DNA of 64,000 nucleotides from Listeria farberi (GTDB lineage Bacteria > Bacillota > Bacilli > Lactobacillales > Listeriaceae). Below the pieces are notes generated by a model. That model was not told the origin of the DNA. It saw only the letters and a program-made list of their open reading frames with translations, and did no database searches. A program made the position numbers and the translations under genes. Where the stretch lies: contig NZ_JAARZJ010000001.1 in the NCBI RefSeq assembly GCF_014229245.1, positions 186,001 to 250,000 of the forward strand, written 5' to 3'. The first letter of the stretch is position 1, and every line of letters begins with the position of its first letter. Positions 18,012 through 28,055 of the stretch are shown here, piece by piece.

Positions 18012-18581
18012 ATGGAGCAAATAGACAAACAAAAAATTGCTGATGCGATAAAAGTTATTTTAGAAGCAGTAGGAGAAAATCCAGATCGTGAAGGACTTAT
18101 TGATACACCAATGCGAGTCGCTCGTATGTATGAAGAAGTTTTTGCTGGACTGAAAAAAGATCCTTCTGTTCATTTCGATACTATTTTTGAAGAACAACAT
18201 GAAGAATTAGTACTTGTTAAAGACATTCGCTTTTCGTCTATGTGCGAACATCATCTTGTTCCTTTTTTTGGCGTAGCTCATGTGGCTTATTTACCTCAAA
18301 ACGGAAGAGTTGCAGGGCTTAGTAAACTTGCTCGTGTAGTGGATGATGTGAGTCGTCGTCCACAACTTCAAGAGCGTATTACTACAACTGTTGCAGAAAT
18401 TATGATGGATAAATTAAAACCACTGGGAGTTATGGTGATAATGGAAGCAGAGCATATGTGCATGACTATCCGTGGTGTGAACAAACCAGGAACTAAAACA
18501 ATTACAAGTGCAGTACGAGGCGCTTTTAAAAATGACGATAAGCTTAGAAGCGAAGTTTTGGCTTTAATTAAGCATAATTAA
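18012..18581 (+). CDS. folE: GTP cyclohydrolase I
   Basis: A 189-residue enzyme that converts GTP to dihydroneopterin triphosphate, the first step of folate synthesis. The zinc-binding and catalytic motif MCEHHLVPF (near residue 77), the SKLARVVD signature and the later [12 protein letters not shown] motif are all present, so the zinc ligands Cys-His-Cys are complete. ATG at 18012 is preferred over an upstream start because it matches family length and starts [12 protein letters not shown]. In Bacillus mtrB follows; here hepS follows directly. Confidence 0.96.
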   Translation: MEQIDKQKIADAIKVILEAVGENPDREGLIDTPMRVARMYEEVFAGLKKDPSVHFDTIFEEQHEELVLVKDIRFSSMCEHHLVPFFGVAHVAYLPQNGRVAGLSKLARVVDDVSRRPQLQERITTTVAEIMMDKLKPLGVMVIMEAEHMCMTIRGVNKPGTKTITSAVRGAFKNDDKLRSEVLALIKHN

Positions 18582-18590
18582 ATATCCTTA

Positions 18591-18599
18591 TGGTATAAT
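18591..18599 (+). promoter_or_regulatory. Extended -10 promoter of hepS
   Basis: TGGTATAAT is a perfect extended -10 element (TGnTATAAT), just after the folE stop and 40 nt before the hepS ATG. Confidence 0.55.
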
Positions 18600-18638
18600 T
18601 TATTTTACATAATAAGGAGATTCAAAGGGGAATGTTAA

Positions 18639-19406
18639 ATGACTTATCAGGCGAAGAAGGCTGGGCTAAAGGAAGTGGAGCAGTTGGTACATGAGCAAGC
18701 AGTCTATCAATATTTACAAGAGAATAATGAGGGCGTGCAAATGGACAAAGATCAAATGCTGTTTCTTCATGAAGCGATTTCCGGATCTGATTTGGCGGAT
18801 GCTTCTGCGTATCGCGTAGTTAGTGCAACTCTTTACATGATATTAGCTCATGACACACATGAAAAAATCGATGAACCAGGCGATATTGTACAGCTAACTC
18901 GAAAAGAACAAGAGTTGACCGTATTAGCTGGTGATTTTTACAGTGCTCTCTATTACCAGACCCTTGCGGAATTAGAAATGATTCCCTTACTTAGAGCCTT
19001 GCAAAGCGGTGTTCAAGAAACAAATACTGCAAAGACTAATATTTACCAATTACATGTAGCGACAGATGAAGAATATCTCACACAACTTGCTTTGACTAAT
19101 GCGGCGATTTTTGCTAAGTTTGCAAAGTATTTTATGAAAGATGAAACATTTATCGCTTTAGGCTGTCAGTTCTTTTTACTTAAAAGGTTACAAATGGAGC
19201 TTGCCACTTATCGAGAAATTGGTGCATCTAGGTTGAAGCGTGCTTTTGAACATGGATATTTTGCGAAAGAAGCCATAACTAGTTTTGAGAGTTGGTTAAT
19301 AGCCATTATTCGTGATGTAAAGATGGAAGTTAAACGACTTAAAAATGAGTCTGAACCACTTTCTACTATACTTGAAAAAAGAATTACTGAGATTATTAAC
19401 GACTGA
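18639..19406 (+). CDS. hepS: Heptaprenyl diphosphate synthase component I
   Basis: A 255-residue non-catalytic subunit that works with HepT to make the heptaprenyl side chain of menaquinone-7. It is all-helical with no DDxxD motif. Recognition rests on its likeness to the HEPPP_synt_1 family (motif region GDFYSALYYQTLAE, residues 103-116) and on its place before menG-hepT. This gene family diverges quickly, so identity at the sequence level is lower than for the neighbours. Confidence 0.85.
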   Translation: MTYQAKKAGLKEVEQLVHEQAVYQYLQENNEGVQMDKDQMLFLHEAISGSDLADASAYRVVSATLYMILAHDTHEKIDEPGDIVQLTRKEQELTVLAGDFYSALYYQTLAELEMIPLLRALQSGVQETNTAKTNIYQLHVATDEEYLTQLALTNAAIFAKFAKYFMKDETFIALGCQFFLLKRLQMELATYREIGASRLKRAFEHGYFAKEAITSFESWLIAIIRDVKMEVKRLKNESEPLSTILEKRITEIIND

Positions 19407-19428
19407 TAAATAGAAGGAGATTCGGGAT

Positions 19429-20142
19429 ATGACGGAAACTAAAGAAGAAAAAGTACATAAAGTATTTGAGAAAATTTCCCCAAGTTATGACCGAATGAAT
19501 AGTGTTATTAGTTTTAAACTACATGTGAAATGGCGCAAAGAAACGATGAAGCTAATGCGTGTTCAAAAAGGGACAAATGTTCTTGATGTTTGTTGTGGAA
19601 CAGCAGATTGGTCAATTATGATGGCGGAAGAAATTGGTCCAGAAGGTCATGTAACGGGGCTTGATTTTAGCGAAAATATGCTAAAAGTTGGCCGTGAAAA
19701 AATAAAAGAAGCGGACTTGCATAATGTAGAACTTATTCACGGTAATGCAATGGAATTACCTTTTCCAGATAATAGTTTTGATTATGTGACAATTGGTTTT
19801 GGGCTTAGAAATGTACCAGATTATATGCAAGTTCTTCGTGAAATGTACCGGGTGTTAAAACCAGGTGGACAACTTGCGTGTATTGATACTTCGCAACCCA
19901 ATATTCCAGGGTGGAAACAAGTATTTAATGCTTATTTCCGATATGTCATGCCTGTTTTTGGTAAATTTTTTGCAAAAAGTTATAAAGAATATAGCTGGTT
20001 ACAAGAATCAACTCGAGAGTTTCCAGGGATGGCAAGACTTGCGGAAATGTTTCAAGAAGCCGGATTTTCATACGTAAGATATATTTCACACAGTGGTGGC
20101 GCAAGTGCAACCCACTTTGGATTTAAAAAGAAGGAGCAATAA
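19429..20142 (+). CDS. menG: Demethylmenaquinone methyltransferase
   Basis: A 237-residue SAM-dependent methyltransferase for the last step of menaquinone synthesis (MenG/UbiE family; also called menH in older Bacillus and Listeria annotation). The SAM motif [12 protein letters not shown] (near residue 50), GLDFSENML, and [10 protein letters not shown] (near residue 125) are family signatures. It lies 22 nt after hepS and almost abuts hepT, so the three are one transcript. Confidence 0.95.
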   Translation: MTETKEEKVHKVFEKISPSYDRMNSVISFKLHVKWRKETMKLMRVQKGTNVLDVCCGTADWSIMMAEEIGPEGHVTGLDFSENMLKVGREKIKEADLHNVELIHGNAMELPFPDNSFDYVTIGFGLRNVPDYMQVLREMYRVLKPGGQLACIDTSQPNIPGWKQVFNAYFRYVMPVFGKFFAKSYKEYSWLQESTREFPGMARLAEMFQEAGFSYVRYISHSGGASATHFGFKKKEQ

Positions 20143-20143
20143 G

Positions 20144-21118
20144 GTGGCAAGCATGAAACTTAACTTTTTATACCCAAATATGCAAAAAGACATTGACTTA
20201 GTTGAAAAAGAATTGAAAAAAGCTCTTAGTAATGCAGCTGCTGAAACAACTTCTGATGCGTCCCTTCATTTGTTAGAAGCTGGTGGTAAAAGAATTAGAC
20301 CGATGTTTGTTTGTTTATCTGCAAGACTTGCTCCTGAGACAAATTTTGAAGCAGTGAAAAATGCGGGCGTGGCGATTGAATTAATTCATATGGCATCGAT
20401 TGTTCATGATGACGTGGTAGATGATGCTGATTTGAGGCGTGGGCGTGAGACAATTAAATCCAAGTGGGGCAATCACATTGCGATGTATACTGGGGACTTT
20501 TTGTTTGCTAAGTCATTAGAGTACATGACGGAAATTAAAGAGGTTGCCGCCCATAAAATGCTATCCCATGTAACAGTGGAGTTATCTACTGGGGAAATCG
20601 AACAGCTAAAAGACAAATATAACTTTGACCAAAGTGTTCGTAATTATTTACGACGAATCAAAAGAAAAACAGCATTATTAATAGCTGCTAGTTGTGGTCT
20701 TGGTGGCATTGTTTCAGGTCAAAGTGAAGCAGATTATAGGAAGTTATATCGTTTCGGATATTACGTGGGGATGGCGTTTCAAATTACCGATGATGTCCTT
20801 GATTTTATTGGAACTGAAAAAGAACTTGGTAAACCAGCCGGAGAAGATTTAAGGCAAGGAAATGTGACCCTTCCAGTATTTTTTGCTATGGAAGACCCTT
20901 TTCTTAAAAAACGAATCAGCCAAGTTACAGAAGAAACGCAAGCAGCAGAAATTGCCGCTTTAGTTGAAAAAATTAAAAATTCGGGAGCAAAAAAAGCAGA
21001 AGATGTCGCAACAGCTTATCTAAAAAAAGCTATAGAAACACTTGATTCTTTACCGCAAGTCCCTGAGTTAAAGCCACTAAAGCAAATTGTTCGTGTTTTA
21101 GATAAAAGAAATTATTAG
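20144..21118 (+). CDS. hepT: Heptaprenyl diphosphate synthase component II
   Basis: A 324-residue trans-prenyltransferase and the catalytic partner of HepS. The first Asp-rich motif is [12 protein letters not shown] (near residue 90), the second is DDVLD (near residue 220), and GGKRIRP binds diphosphate. I choose GTG at 20144, 7 nt after AAGGAG; an ATG three codons later (20153) is an alternative giving 321 residues. It starts one base after the menG stop codon. Confidence 0.93.
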   Translation: MASMKLNFLYPNMQKDIDLVEKELKKALSNAAAETTSDASLHLLEAGGKRIRPMFVCLSARLAPETNFEAVKNAGVAIELIHMASIVHDDVVDDADLRRGRETIKSKWGNHIAMYTGDFLFAKSLEYMTEIKEVAAHKMLSHVTVELSTGEIEQLKDKYNFDQSVRNYLRRIKRKTALLIAASCGLGGIVSGQSEADYRKLYRFGYYVGMAFQITDDVLDFIGTEKELGKPAGEDLRQGNVTLPVFFAMEDPFLKKRISQVTEETQAAEIAALVEKIKNSGAKKAEDVATAYLKKAIETLDSLPQVPELKPLKQIVRVLDKRNY

Positions 21119-21137
21119 CGTGAGGGAGGACTTTATA

Positions 21138-21581
21138 ATGGAACAAACTTATGTAATGGTTAAGCCAGATGGTGTAGAACGAGGACTTATTGGAGAAATT
21201 TTAGCAAAAATAGAGAAAAAAGGAATTAAGCTAGTAGCTGGTAAATTAATGCAAATTGATCGAAAGCTTGCAGAACAACACTACGCCGAACATATCGGTA
21301 AGCCTTTTTTTGAGGATTTAATTGGATTTATCACTTCTGGCCCTGTATTTGCGATGGTTTTAGAAGGTGATGATGTGATTAAAACTGCTCGCCGGATGAT
21401 GGGGAAAACCAATCCACTCGAAGCAGACTCTGGGACAATCCGTGCAGAATATGCGATACATACAAACAGAAATGTCATTCATGGTTCTGATAGCCCTGAA
21501 AGTGCAAAGCGGGAAATTCAGTTGTTTTTTGAACCACATGAAATTTTAAGTTATGAAAAAGCAGTAGATGCTTGGATTTAA
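21138..21581 (+). CDS. ndk: Nucleoside diphosphate kinase
   Basis: A 147-residue enzyme that transfers the gamma phosphate of ATP to nucleoside diphosphates through a phosphohistidine. The active-site motif NVIHGSDS is at residues 113-120, with His as the phosphate carrier. ATG at 21138 follows GAGGGAGGA. The gene closes the hepS-menG-hepT-ndk unit, as in Bacillus. Confidence 0.97.
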   Translation: MEQTYVMVKPDGVERGLIGEILAKIEKKGIKLVAGKLMQIDRKLAEQHYAEHIGKPFFEDLIGFITSGPVFAMVLEGDDVIKTARRMMGKTNPLEADSGTIRAEYAIHTNRNVIHGSDSPESAKREIQLFFEPHEILSYEKAVDAWI

Positions 21582-21587
21582 AATAAG

Positions 21588-21618
21588 TGAGAGTTTAGGG
21601 AAACCTAGGCTCTTTTTT
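21588..21618 (+). terminator. Terminator after ndk
   Basis: GAGAGTTTAGG pairs with CCTAGGCTC around GAAA with small mismatches, followed by TTTTTT. Confidence 0.7.
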
Positions 21619-21691
21619 CATAGAGAAAATACCATTTGATGCGGTTTTTTGTTATGATGAAAGAGTGAGACTAAAGTATTGTGTTCTCGCT

Positions 21692-21727
21692 GGGCTTGTG
21701 TTAAGATATTACACATATACTTTAAAG
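21692..21727 (+). promoter_or_regulatory. aroC upstream element and possible promoter
   Basis: GTGTTAAGATAT (21699-21710) is shared with the folE upstream region. Downstream TATACT (21717-21722) could be the -10 box. A small palindrome (GCTAGA-ATA-TCTAGC) lies in the leader near 21743-21757. Confidence 0.35.
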
Positions 21728-21784
21728 CGCTAAAATATCATTGCTAGAATATCTAGCTTAAATAGAAAAAGGAGAGTTGTTGAA

Positions 21785-22951
21785 ATGAGATACTTAACGG
21801 CAGGAGAATCACATGGACCGGGGCTTACGACAATTATAGAAGGGTTACCAGCAGGAATGCCTCTACTTGCAGAAGATGTAAATAAAGAACTGAAAAGAAG
21901 ACAAGGCGGACATGGTCGCGGGGCGCGTATGCGTATTGAAAAAGACCAAGTACAAATCACGGCAGGAATTCGCCATGGAAAAACATTAGGTGCTCCTGTT
22001 GCGATGTTTGTTGAGAATAAAGATTGGAAACATTGGGAAACGGTTATGAGTATTGAACCAGTTCCAGAAAAAAATGAAAAATCTCGTCGCGTATCCCGTC
22101 CACGCCCTGGACATGCAGATTTAGTTGGTGGTATGAAATATGGCCATAATGATATGCGTAATGTATTAGAACGTTCTAGTGCACGTGAAACGACTGTTCG
22201 CGTAGCAGCCGGTGCAGTAGCGAAAAAGCTATTACATGAACTTGGCATTGAAGTTGCTGGTCACGTACTTGAAATTGGTGGAACTCGTGCAAATTTGAAA
22301 CGTGCTTACGCGGTTTCAGAAATCCAAGAAACATCCGAAGCTTCTCCAGTTCGTTGTTTAGACGAGGTTGCTGCAGAAGAAATGATGCAAAAAATTGATG
22401 ATGCCAAGAAAAATGGCGACACTATTGGAGGAATTGTGGAAGTTGTTGTCGGTGGTGTACCAGCTGGACTTGGAAGCTACGTACAATGGGATAAAAAATT
22501 AGATGCAAAAATCGCTCGTGCAATCGTAAGTATCAATGCTTTTAAAGGCGCTGAATTCGGTGTCGGTTTCGAAGCTGCTAGAAAACCCGGTAGCGAAGTG
22601 ATGGATGAAATTTTGTGGAGTAAGGAAGACGGCTACACGAGACGTACAAATAACCTAGGTGGATTTGAAGGTGGAATGACAAATGGTATGCCAATTGTTG
22701 TTCGCGGCGTAATGAAACCAATTCCAACTTTATACAAACCACTGCAAAGTGTGGATATTGATTCGAAAGAAACGTTTAACGCAAGTGTAGAACGTTCTGA
22801 TAGCTGTGCAGTACCTGCTGCAAGCGTGGTAGCTGAGGCTGTAGTCGCTTGGGAAGTTGCAGTTGCTGTGTTAGAAAAATTTGATGGTGATCGTTTTGAT
22901 ACACTTAAAAAACATGTGGAGGAACACCGAAACTTAACGAAGGAGTTTTAA
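21785..22951 (+). CDS. aroC: Chorismate synthase
   Basis: A 388-residue FMN-dependent lyase that converts EPSP to chorismate (named aroF in Bacillus and Listeria). It begins [13 protein letters not shown], the N-terminal family signature, and contains [16 protein letters not shown] (near residue 102) and [15 protein letters not shown] (near 134). It is the first gene of an unbroken aromatic run: aroC-aroB-aroH-hisC-tyrA-aroA. ATG follows AAAGGAGAG. Confidence 0.97.
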   Translation: MRYLTAGESHGPGLTTIIEGLPAGMPLLAEDVNKELKRRQGGHGRGARMRIEKDQVQITAGIRHGKTLGAPVAMFVENKDWKHWETVMSIEPVPEKNEKSRRVSRPRPGHADLVGGMKYGHNDMRNVLERSSARETTVRVAAGAVAKKLLHELGIEVAGHVLEIGGTRANLKRAYAVSEIQETSEASPVRCLDEVAAEEMMQKIDDAKKNGDTIGGIVEVVVGGVPAGLGSYVQWDKKLDAKIARAIVSINAFKGAEFGVGFEAARKPGSEVMDEILWSKEDGYTRRTNNLGGFEGGMTNGMPIVVRGVMKPIPTLYKPLQSVDIDSKETFNASVERSDSCAVPAASVVAEAVVAWEVAVAVLEKFDGDRFDTLKKHVEEHRNLTKEF

Positions 22952-22953
22952 AC

Positions 22954-24051
22954 ATGCCAGAAATTACGGTCCGTGCAAAAAGTAAAACATATCCAGTATA
23001 TATTAATGAATTCGCATTAGAAGATGTCCGGGAAAAATGGATAGAGAGCCTTGCTAAATTTTCCCACGTGTTTGTCTTAACGGATGAGCACGTGGCGGAA
23101 CTTTATAAAGCAAAACTTGACGCGGTTCTAGCTGATTTACCTGTGGTCACTTATTATGTGGCGCCAAACGGGGAAGAAGCAAAAACCTTTCGTGTTTATG
23201 AAGATGTGATGACAAAATTGATTGAAACAGGACTTGATCGTAAAGCCGTTTTAATTGCTTTTGGTGGAGGCGTTATCGGTGATTTAGCTGGTTTTGTCGC
23301 TGCTACGTATATGAGAGGCATTCCATTTTATCAGGTACCTACGACAGTTCTTGCTCATGATAGTGCGGTTGGTGGCAAGGTTGCTATTAATCATCCCCTT
23401 GGCAAAAACATGATTGGGAACTTTTATCAACCGGAAGCTGTTATTTATGATACGCAGTTTTTTGCTACTTTGCCAGAACGGGAAATGCGCTCTGGTTTTG
23501 CGGAAATGATTAAACATGCCCTTATTAGCGACCACACGTTACTACGTGCTTTAATGGACACTTTTACAGAGCCGAAAGACTTTTATACGAAGGATTTGAC
23601 ACCATTTTTACAACGCGGGATTGAAATTAAAGCGAGTATCGTTGCACAAGATGAAACTGAGCAAGACGTGCGGGCGTATTTGAATTTCGGTCATACGTTT
23701 GGTCATGCGCTAGAAGCTTACGGAAACTTTGGTAAATGGCTTCACGGTGAGGCGATTACTTATGGGATGATTTACGCGCTAACAATGAGTAAGACAATTT
23801 ACGGACTGGATTTCGACTTAGCAGAATTTAAAACGTGGTTAGAACAGTTGGGCTATGATACGACTTTTGACACAACTGTTCCATTTAGCAAGATACTGGA
23901 AAATATGCGTCATGATAAAAAAACAACTTTTAATGAAATAAGCATGGTTTTACTTGAAGAAATTGGGAGACCAGTTATTTTTAAAGCGGAAGATGACTTG
24001 ATTTTTGAAACATATAAAAGTGTGATGCGAAAGGGAGGGAATGTCATTTGA
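22954..24051 (+). CDS. aroB: 3-dehydroquinate synthase
   Basis: A 365-residue NAD- and metal-dependent enzyme that cyclises DAHP to 3-dehydroquinate, the second shikimate step. GGGVIGDLAGFVAA (near residue 103), the catalytic region VGGKVAINHPLGKN (near 145) and the metal ligands in NFGHTFGHALE are present. It starts 2 nt after the aroC stop and its own stop overlaps the aroH start by 4 nt. Confidence 0.97.
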   Translation: MPEITVRAKSKTYPVYINEFALEDVREKWIESLAKFSHVFVLTDEHVAELYKAKLDAVLADLPVVTYYVAPNGEEAKTFRVYEDVMTKLIETGLDRKAVLIAFGGGVIGDLAGFVAATYMRGIPFYQVPTTVLAHDSAVGGKVAINHPLGKNMIGNFYQPEAVIYDTQFFATLPEREMRSGFAEMIKHALISDHTLLRALMDTFTEPKDFYTKDLTPFLQRGIEIKASIVAQDETEQDVRAYLNFGHTFGHALEAYGNFGKWLHGEAITYGMIYALTMSKTIYGLDFDLAEFKTWLEQLGYDTTFDTTVPFSKILENMRHDKKTTFNEISMVLLEEIGRPVIFKAEDDLIFETYKSVMRKGGNVI

Positions 24052-24422
24052 GAGCGATTCGAGGGGCAACGACAATAGAAGCTAACACACCTGAAGAAAT
24101 TTATGTAGCTACGAAAGAACTTTTTGAAGAAATTTTAATACAGAATAAAATAACGGATAGTGAGCAACTTACATCGGTTATTATTACGGTAACGGAAGAT
24201 ATTTTTGCCGCTTTTCCAGCGAAGGCTGTCCGTGAAACACCTGGTTTTGAATTCGTGCCTGTTATGGGAATGCAAGAAATTCCGGTGCCAAATTCGCTTC
24301 CTATGTGCATTCGCTTTATGGTATTTACAGATATACATAAGCCATTAGCAGCAATTAATCATGTCTACTTACACGGAGCAAAAGTATTGCGCCCAGATTT
24401 AGTGAAAGAGGAGGATGCGTAA
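24048..24422 (+). CDS. aroH: Monofunctional chorismate mutase
   Basis: A 124-residue enzyme of the AroH trimeric class that converts chorismate to prephenate. It starts [17 protein letters not shown] with the substrate-binding Arg near the N-terminus, and has [12 protein letters not shown] and CIRFMV in the core. The start is TTG (24048), preceded by GGGAGGG and overlapping the aroB stop. It overlaps hisC by one base. In Bacillus the trp operon lies between aroH and hisC; here it is absent. Confidence 0.95.
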   Translation: MRAIRGATTIEANTPEEIYVATKELFEEILIQNKITDSEQLTSVIITVTEDIFAAFPAKAVRETPGFEFVPVMGMQEIPVPNSLPMCIRFMVFTDIHKPLAAINHVYLHGAKVLRPDLVKEEDA

Positions 24423-25504
24423 TGAGATGGAAAAAATCACTTGCAGGTCTATCTTCTTATAAACCTGGAAAACGCGAAGAAGAAGTGATGGCAGAACTTG
24501 GTTTAACGAAAATTACTAAGCTATCATCCAATGAAAATCCACTAGGAACTTCTCCAAAAGTGGCGGCAGTACAAGCCAATTCAAGTGTAGAAACAGAAAT
24601 TTATCCCGATGGTTGGGCTTCTAGTTTACGTAAAGAAGTGGCTGAATTCTACCAATTGGAAGAAGATGAATTAATTTTTACTGCTGGTGTAGACGAATTG
24701 ATTGAACTCTTAACACGAGTTTTGCTTGATACATCGAAAAATACGGTTATGGCAACTCCAACGTTTGTGCAGTATCGTCAAAATGCATTAATTGAAGGCG
24801 CAGAAGTAAAAGAAATTCCGCTTCTTGTGGACGGGGAGCATGACTTAAAAGGCATGCTAAACGCTATAGACGACAAAACTACGATTGTTTGGATTTGTAA
24901 TCCGAATAACCCAACAGGGAATTACATTGAATTAGCAGACATACAAGACTTTTTAGACAAAGTACCAAGTGATGTACTTGTTGTTTTAGATGAAGCGTAT
25001 ATTGAATATGTAACACCTCAGCCTAAAAAACATGAAAAACTAATTCGTACTTATAAAAATTTAATTATCACTCGGACTTTTAGTAAAATTTATGGCTTAG
25101 CAAGTGCACGTGTTGGTTATGGTATTGCAGATAAAGAAATCATCAATCAACTTAATATTGTTCGTCCGCCATTTAACACCACAAGTATTGGTCAAAAATT
25201 AGCTATCGAGGCAATTAAAGATCAAGCTTTTATTGAAGCATGTAGAACTTCCAATGCAAATGGAATTAAACAATACGAAGCGTTTGCAAAACGTTTTGAA
25301 AAAGTGAAGCTATACCCAGCGAATGGGAACTTTGTTTTAATAGATTTAGGTATCGAAGCAGGAACAATTTTTAGTTACTTAGAAAGAAATGGCTATATTA
25401 CGCGTTCCGGCGCAGCGCTTGGTTTTCCAACAGCTGTCCGAATTACCATCGGAAAAGAAGAAGAAAATAGTGCAGTGATTGCACTTTTAGAAAAATTATT
25501 GTAA
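24422..25504 (+). CDS. hisC: Histidinol-phosphate / aromatic aminotransferase
   Basis: A 360-residue PLP-dependent aminotransferase of class [10 protein letters not shown] (N-terminal), NPNNPTGNY (near residue 160), DEAYIEY and the Lys of [11 protein letters not shown] (near 220, the PLP-binding lysine) are all conserved. In this context it most likely transaminates prephenate-derived keto acids in Tyr and Phe synthesis, and histidinol phosphate in His synthesis, as in Bacillus. Confidence 0.93.
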   Translation: MRWKKSLAGLSSYKPGKREEEVMAELGLTKITKLSSNENPLGTSPKVAAVQANSSVETEIYPDGWASSLRKEVAEFYQLEEDELIFTAGVDELIELLTRVLLDTSKNTVMATPTFVQYRQNALIEGAEVKEIPLLVDGEHDLKGMLNAIDDKTTIVWICNPNNPTGNYIELADIQDFLDKVPSDVLVVLDEAYIEYVTPQPKKHEKLIRTYKNLIITRTFSKIYGLASARVGYGIADKEIINQLNIVRPPFNTTSIGQKLAIEAIKDQAFIEACRTSNANGIKQYEAFAKRFEKVKLYPANGNFVLIDLGIEAGTIFSYLERNGYITRSGAALGFPTAVRITIGKEEENSAVIALLEKLL

Positions 25505-25524
25505 GTGTTTGGAGGCGTTTTTGA

Positions 25525-26628
25525 GTGAAAGGGACAGTAGTTATTGTTGGGCTTGGGTTAATTGGCGGTTCTATTGCCCTTGCGATTAAAGCTAAACACC
25601 CCAAAGCACATATCATCGGAATTGATGTTTCCTACCATTCATTAGAAGTTGGAAAGTCTCTCGGTGTTATTGATGAAATTGGCGAAAGTATTTTAATAGA
25701 TGGACCAAAAGCAGATTTACTTATTTTCTGTTGTCCAGTAAAAGAAACAGAACAGTTATTGACACGCTTGCCTGGACTGCGTTTAAAGAAAGGCGTGATT
25801 GTTACTGATACAGGAAGTACAAAAGGAACAATTATGGAAGCATCCACAGCGCTCAGAGAAAGTGGGATTACGTTTATTGGTGGTCACCCAATGGCCGGTT
25901 CGCATAAAAGTGGTGTCCGTGCTGCGAAAGAACTTTTGTTTGAAAATGCCTACTATCTTTTAACACCAACAAAAGATGTGTCAGAAGATAAAGTAACAGA
26001 ATTAAAAACATGGCTATCAGGCACGAATGCGAAATTTTTAGTATTATCACCAAATGAGCATGATGAAATTACTGGCATGTTAAGCCATTTGCCACATATT
26101 GTAGCAGCAGCATTAGTAAATCAGACACAAAGCTTTACAGAAGAACATCCTGCTGCATTTCGACTAGCAGCTGGAGGATTTCGTGATATAACGCGGGTCG
26201 CTTCCTCGGATCCAAGAATGTGGACGGATATTTCTATCAGCAATCAAAAAACGTTAACGAAACAGCTGACGATTTGGCGAGATAGTATGAACCAAGCACT
26301 TGATATGCTTCAAAGTGAGGATGCTACTTCGATTTATGCCTTTTTTGACGGAGCAAAAGAATTTCGAGATTCGCTTCCAGTTCATCAAGGTGGTGCGATT
26401 CCATCTTTTTACGATTTATTTGTTGACGTACCAGATTATCCGGGGGTTATTTCTGAAGTGACTAGGTATCTCGGCGAAGAGGAAATCAGTTTAACAAACA
26501 TCAAGATTTTGGAAACACGCGAAGATATTTTCGGTGTGTTACAAATTACTTTCCAATCAGATGAAGATAGGGACCGGGCGAAACGTTGTATTGAAACAAG
26601 AAGTAATTATACATGCCATTACGAATAG
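25525..26628 (+). CDS. tyrA: Prephenate dehydrogenase with C-terminal ACT domain
   Basis: A 367-residue NAD-dependent enzyme that makes 4-hydroxyphenylpyruvate for tyrosine. The Rossmann motif [11 protein letters not shown] is at residues 9-19, [12 protein letters not shown] holds active-site residues (near 120), and residues about 295-365 form an ACT domain ([17 protein letters not shown]) likely to bind a regulatory amino acid. Start is GTG, about 11 nt after GGAGGC. Confidence 0.95.
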   Translation: MKGTVVIVGLGLIGGSIALAIKAKHPKAHIIGIDVSYHSLEVGKSLGVIDEIGESILIDGPKADLLIFCCPVKETEQLLTRLPGLRLKKGVIVTDTGSTKGTIMEASTALRESGITFIGGHPMAGSHKSGVRAAKELLFENAYYLLTPTKDVSEDKVTELKTWLSGTNAKFLVLSPNEHDEITGMLSHLPHIVAAALVNQTQSFTEEHPAAFRLAAGGFRDITRVASSDPRMWTDISISNQKTLTKQLTIWRDSMNQALDMLQSEDATSIYAFFDGAKEFRDSLPVHQGGAIPSFYDLFVDVPDYPGVISEVTRYLGEEEISLTNIKILETREDIFGVLQITFQSDEDRDRAKRCIETRSNYTCHYE

Positions 26629-26641
26629 GAGAGAAATGACG

Positions 26642-27928
26642 ATGAAATTAATTACAAATAAACAAGGGCTGGTTGGCGCAATCACAGTCCCTGGAGATAA
26701 ATCAATGTCCCATCGCAGCATTATGTTTGGGGCAATTGCAGAAGGAAAAACGGTCATTCGTCATTTCTTACGTGCAGATGATTGCCTAGGAACGATTAAG
26801 GCATTTAAAGCGTTAGGTGTGAAAATTGAAGAAACGGATGAAGAAATTATTGTGCATGGTACTGGTTTTGACGGGTTAAAACAGGCGGATGGGCCACTTG
26901 ATATCGGTAACTCAGGTACGACAATTCGTTTGATGATGGGGATTTTAGCTGGGCGAGATTTTGATACTGTAATTTTAGGAGACGAGTCCATCGCGAAACG
27001 TCCGATGAACCGCGTTATGCTGCCACTACAACAAATGGGGGCAAAAATGCACGGTAAAGATGGTTCTGAATTTGCCCCGATTACGATTATAGGGAAGCAA
27101 TCACTAAAACGAATGGAATACCATATGCCAGTTGCTAGTGCGCAAGTGAAAAGTGCGATTATTTTCGCAGCCTTGCAAGCGGAAGGTGAAACGATTATTC
27201 ATGAAAAAGAAAAAACACGTGATCATACGGAACATATGATTCGCCAATTTGGCGGTCAAATTGAAATGGATGGTTTGACCATTCGTGTCAAAGGTGGTCA
27301 AACATTCACTGGACAAGAAATGACAGTTCCCGGTGATGTTTCATCAGCAGCTTTTTTTATCGTAGCTGGCTTAATCACACAAGGAAGTGAAATTGAACTA
27401 ACACATGTTGGTTTGAATCCTACAAGAACAGGGATTTTTGATGTGGTAGAACAAATGGGTGGAAGTTTAGTTGTTAAAGATTCTAGCAGAAGTACTGGGA
27501 AATTAGCGGGTACTGTTGTGGTTAAAACAAGTGATTTAAAAGGAACGGAAATCGGTGGAGATATCATTCCTCGTCTAATTGACGAAATTCCTGTTATCGC
27601 ACTTTTAGCAACACAAGCAGAAGGAACGACGATTATTAAAGATGCGGCTGAATTAAAAGTTAAAGAAACAAACCGAATTGATGCAGTTGCTACCGAATTA
27701 AACAAAATGGGTGCCGATATTACACCAACCGAAGATGGCTTAATTATTCGCGGTAAAACACCTCTTCATGCGGCAAATGTGACTAGTTACGGGGATCATC
27801 GAATCGGAATGATGCTTCAAATTGCAGCTCTTCTAGTAGAAGAAGGCGATGTGGAATTAGACCGGGCAGAAGCGGTATCTGTTTCTTATCCAACTTTCTT
27901 TGAAGATATTCGCTCCCTTTTAAAATAA
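26642..27928 (+). CDS. aroA: 3-phosphoshikimate 1-carboxyvinyltransferase (EPSP synthase)
   Basis: A 428-residue enzyme that joins shikimate-3-phosphate and PEP, the sixth shikimate step (aroE in Bacillus naming). [18 protein letters not shown] (near residue 92) and RIKETNR-like [11 protein letters not shown] (near 340) are conserved. Of two nearby ATGs (26636 and 26642) the second is 10 nt from AGGAG and begins [12 protein letters not shown], so I take it. It ends the aromatic run, and a hairpin follows. Confidence 0.95.
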   Translation: MKLITNKQGLVGAITVPGDKSMSHRSIMFGAIAEGKTVIRHFLRADDCLGTIKAFKALGVKIEETDEEIIVHGTGFDGLKQADGPLDIGNSGTTIRLMMGILAGRDFDTVILGDESIAKRPMNRVMLPLQQMGAKMHGKDGSEFAPITIIGKQSLKRMEYHMPVASAQVKSAIIFAALQAEGETIIHEKEKTRDHTEHMIRQFGGQIEMDGLTIRVKGGQTFTGQEMTVPGDVSSAAFFIVAGLITQGSEIELTHVGLNPTRTGIFDVVEQMGGSLVVKDSSRSTGKLAGTVVVKTSDLKGTEIGGDIIPRLIDEIPVIALLATQAEGTTIIKDAAELKVKETNRIDAVATELNKMGADITPTEDGLIIRGKTPLHAANVTSYGDHRIGMMLQIAALLVEEGDVELDRAEAVSVSYPTFFEDIRSLLK

Positions 27929-27935
27929 GAACAAT

Positions 27936-27980
27936 TACCAGTGCTGTGTGCAAAAACACCAGCGCTGGTATTGCATTTAT
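27936..27980 (+). terminator. Hairpin after aroA
   Basis: TACCAGTGCTGTGTG pairs with CACCAGCGCTGGTA with one GT pair. The T-tract (TTGCATTTATT) is poor, so termination may be partial. Confidence 0.55.
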
Positions 27981-28012
27981 TAGGCAATCACTTTTTCTTA
28001 TAAGCGAAGTAA

Positions 28013-28021
28013 TGGTATAAT
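28013..28021 (+). promoter_or_regulatory. Extended -10 promoter of ypiA
   Basis: TGGTATAAT matches TGnTATAAT perfectly, 34 nt before the ATG at 28056. Confidence 0.5.
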
Positions 28022-28055
28022 AGAAAAACGACTTATTATTAAAGAAGGTGCAGAA

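Noticed and set aside
21721-21735. A cre-like sequence (TTTAAAGCGCTAAAA) before aroC
   Set aside because: Two consensus mismatches, including the important G at position 3, and no reason for catabolite control of chorismate synthase.
21730-22248. A 172-codon minus-strand frame over the start of aroC
   Set aside because: It lies opposite a highly conserved gene, has no ribosome-binding site and no family resemblance.
27298-27705. A 135-codon minus-strand frame within aroA
   Set aside because: A shadow of the conserved EPSP synthase coding frame with no independent signals.
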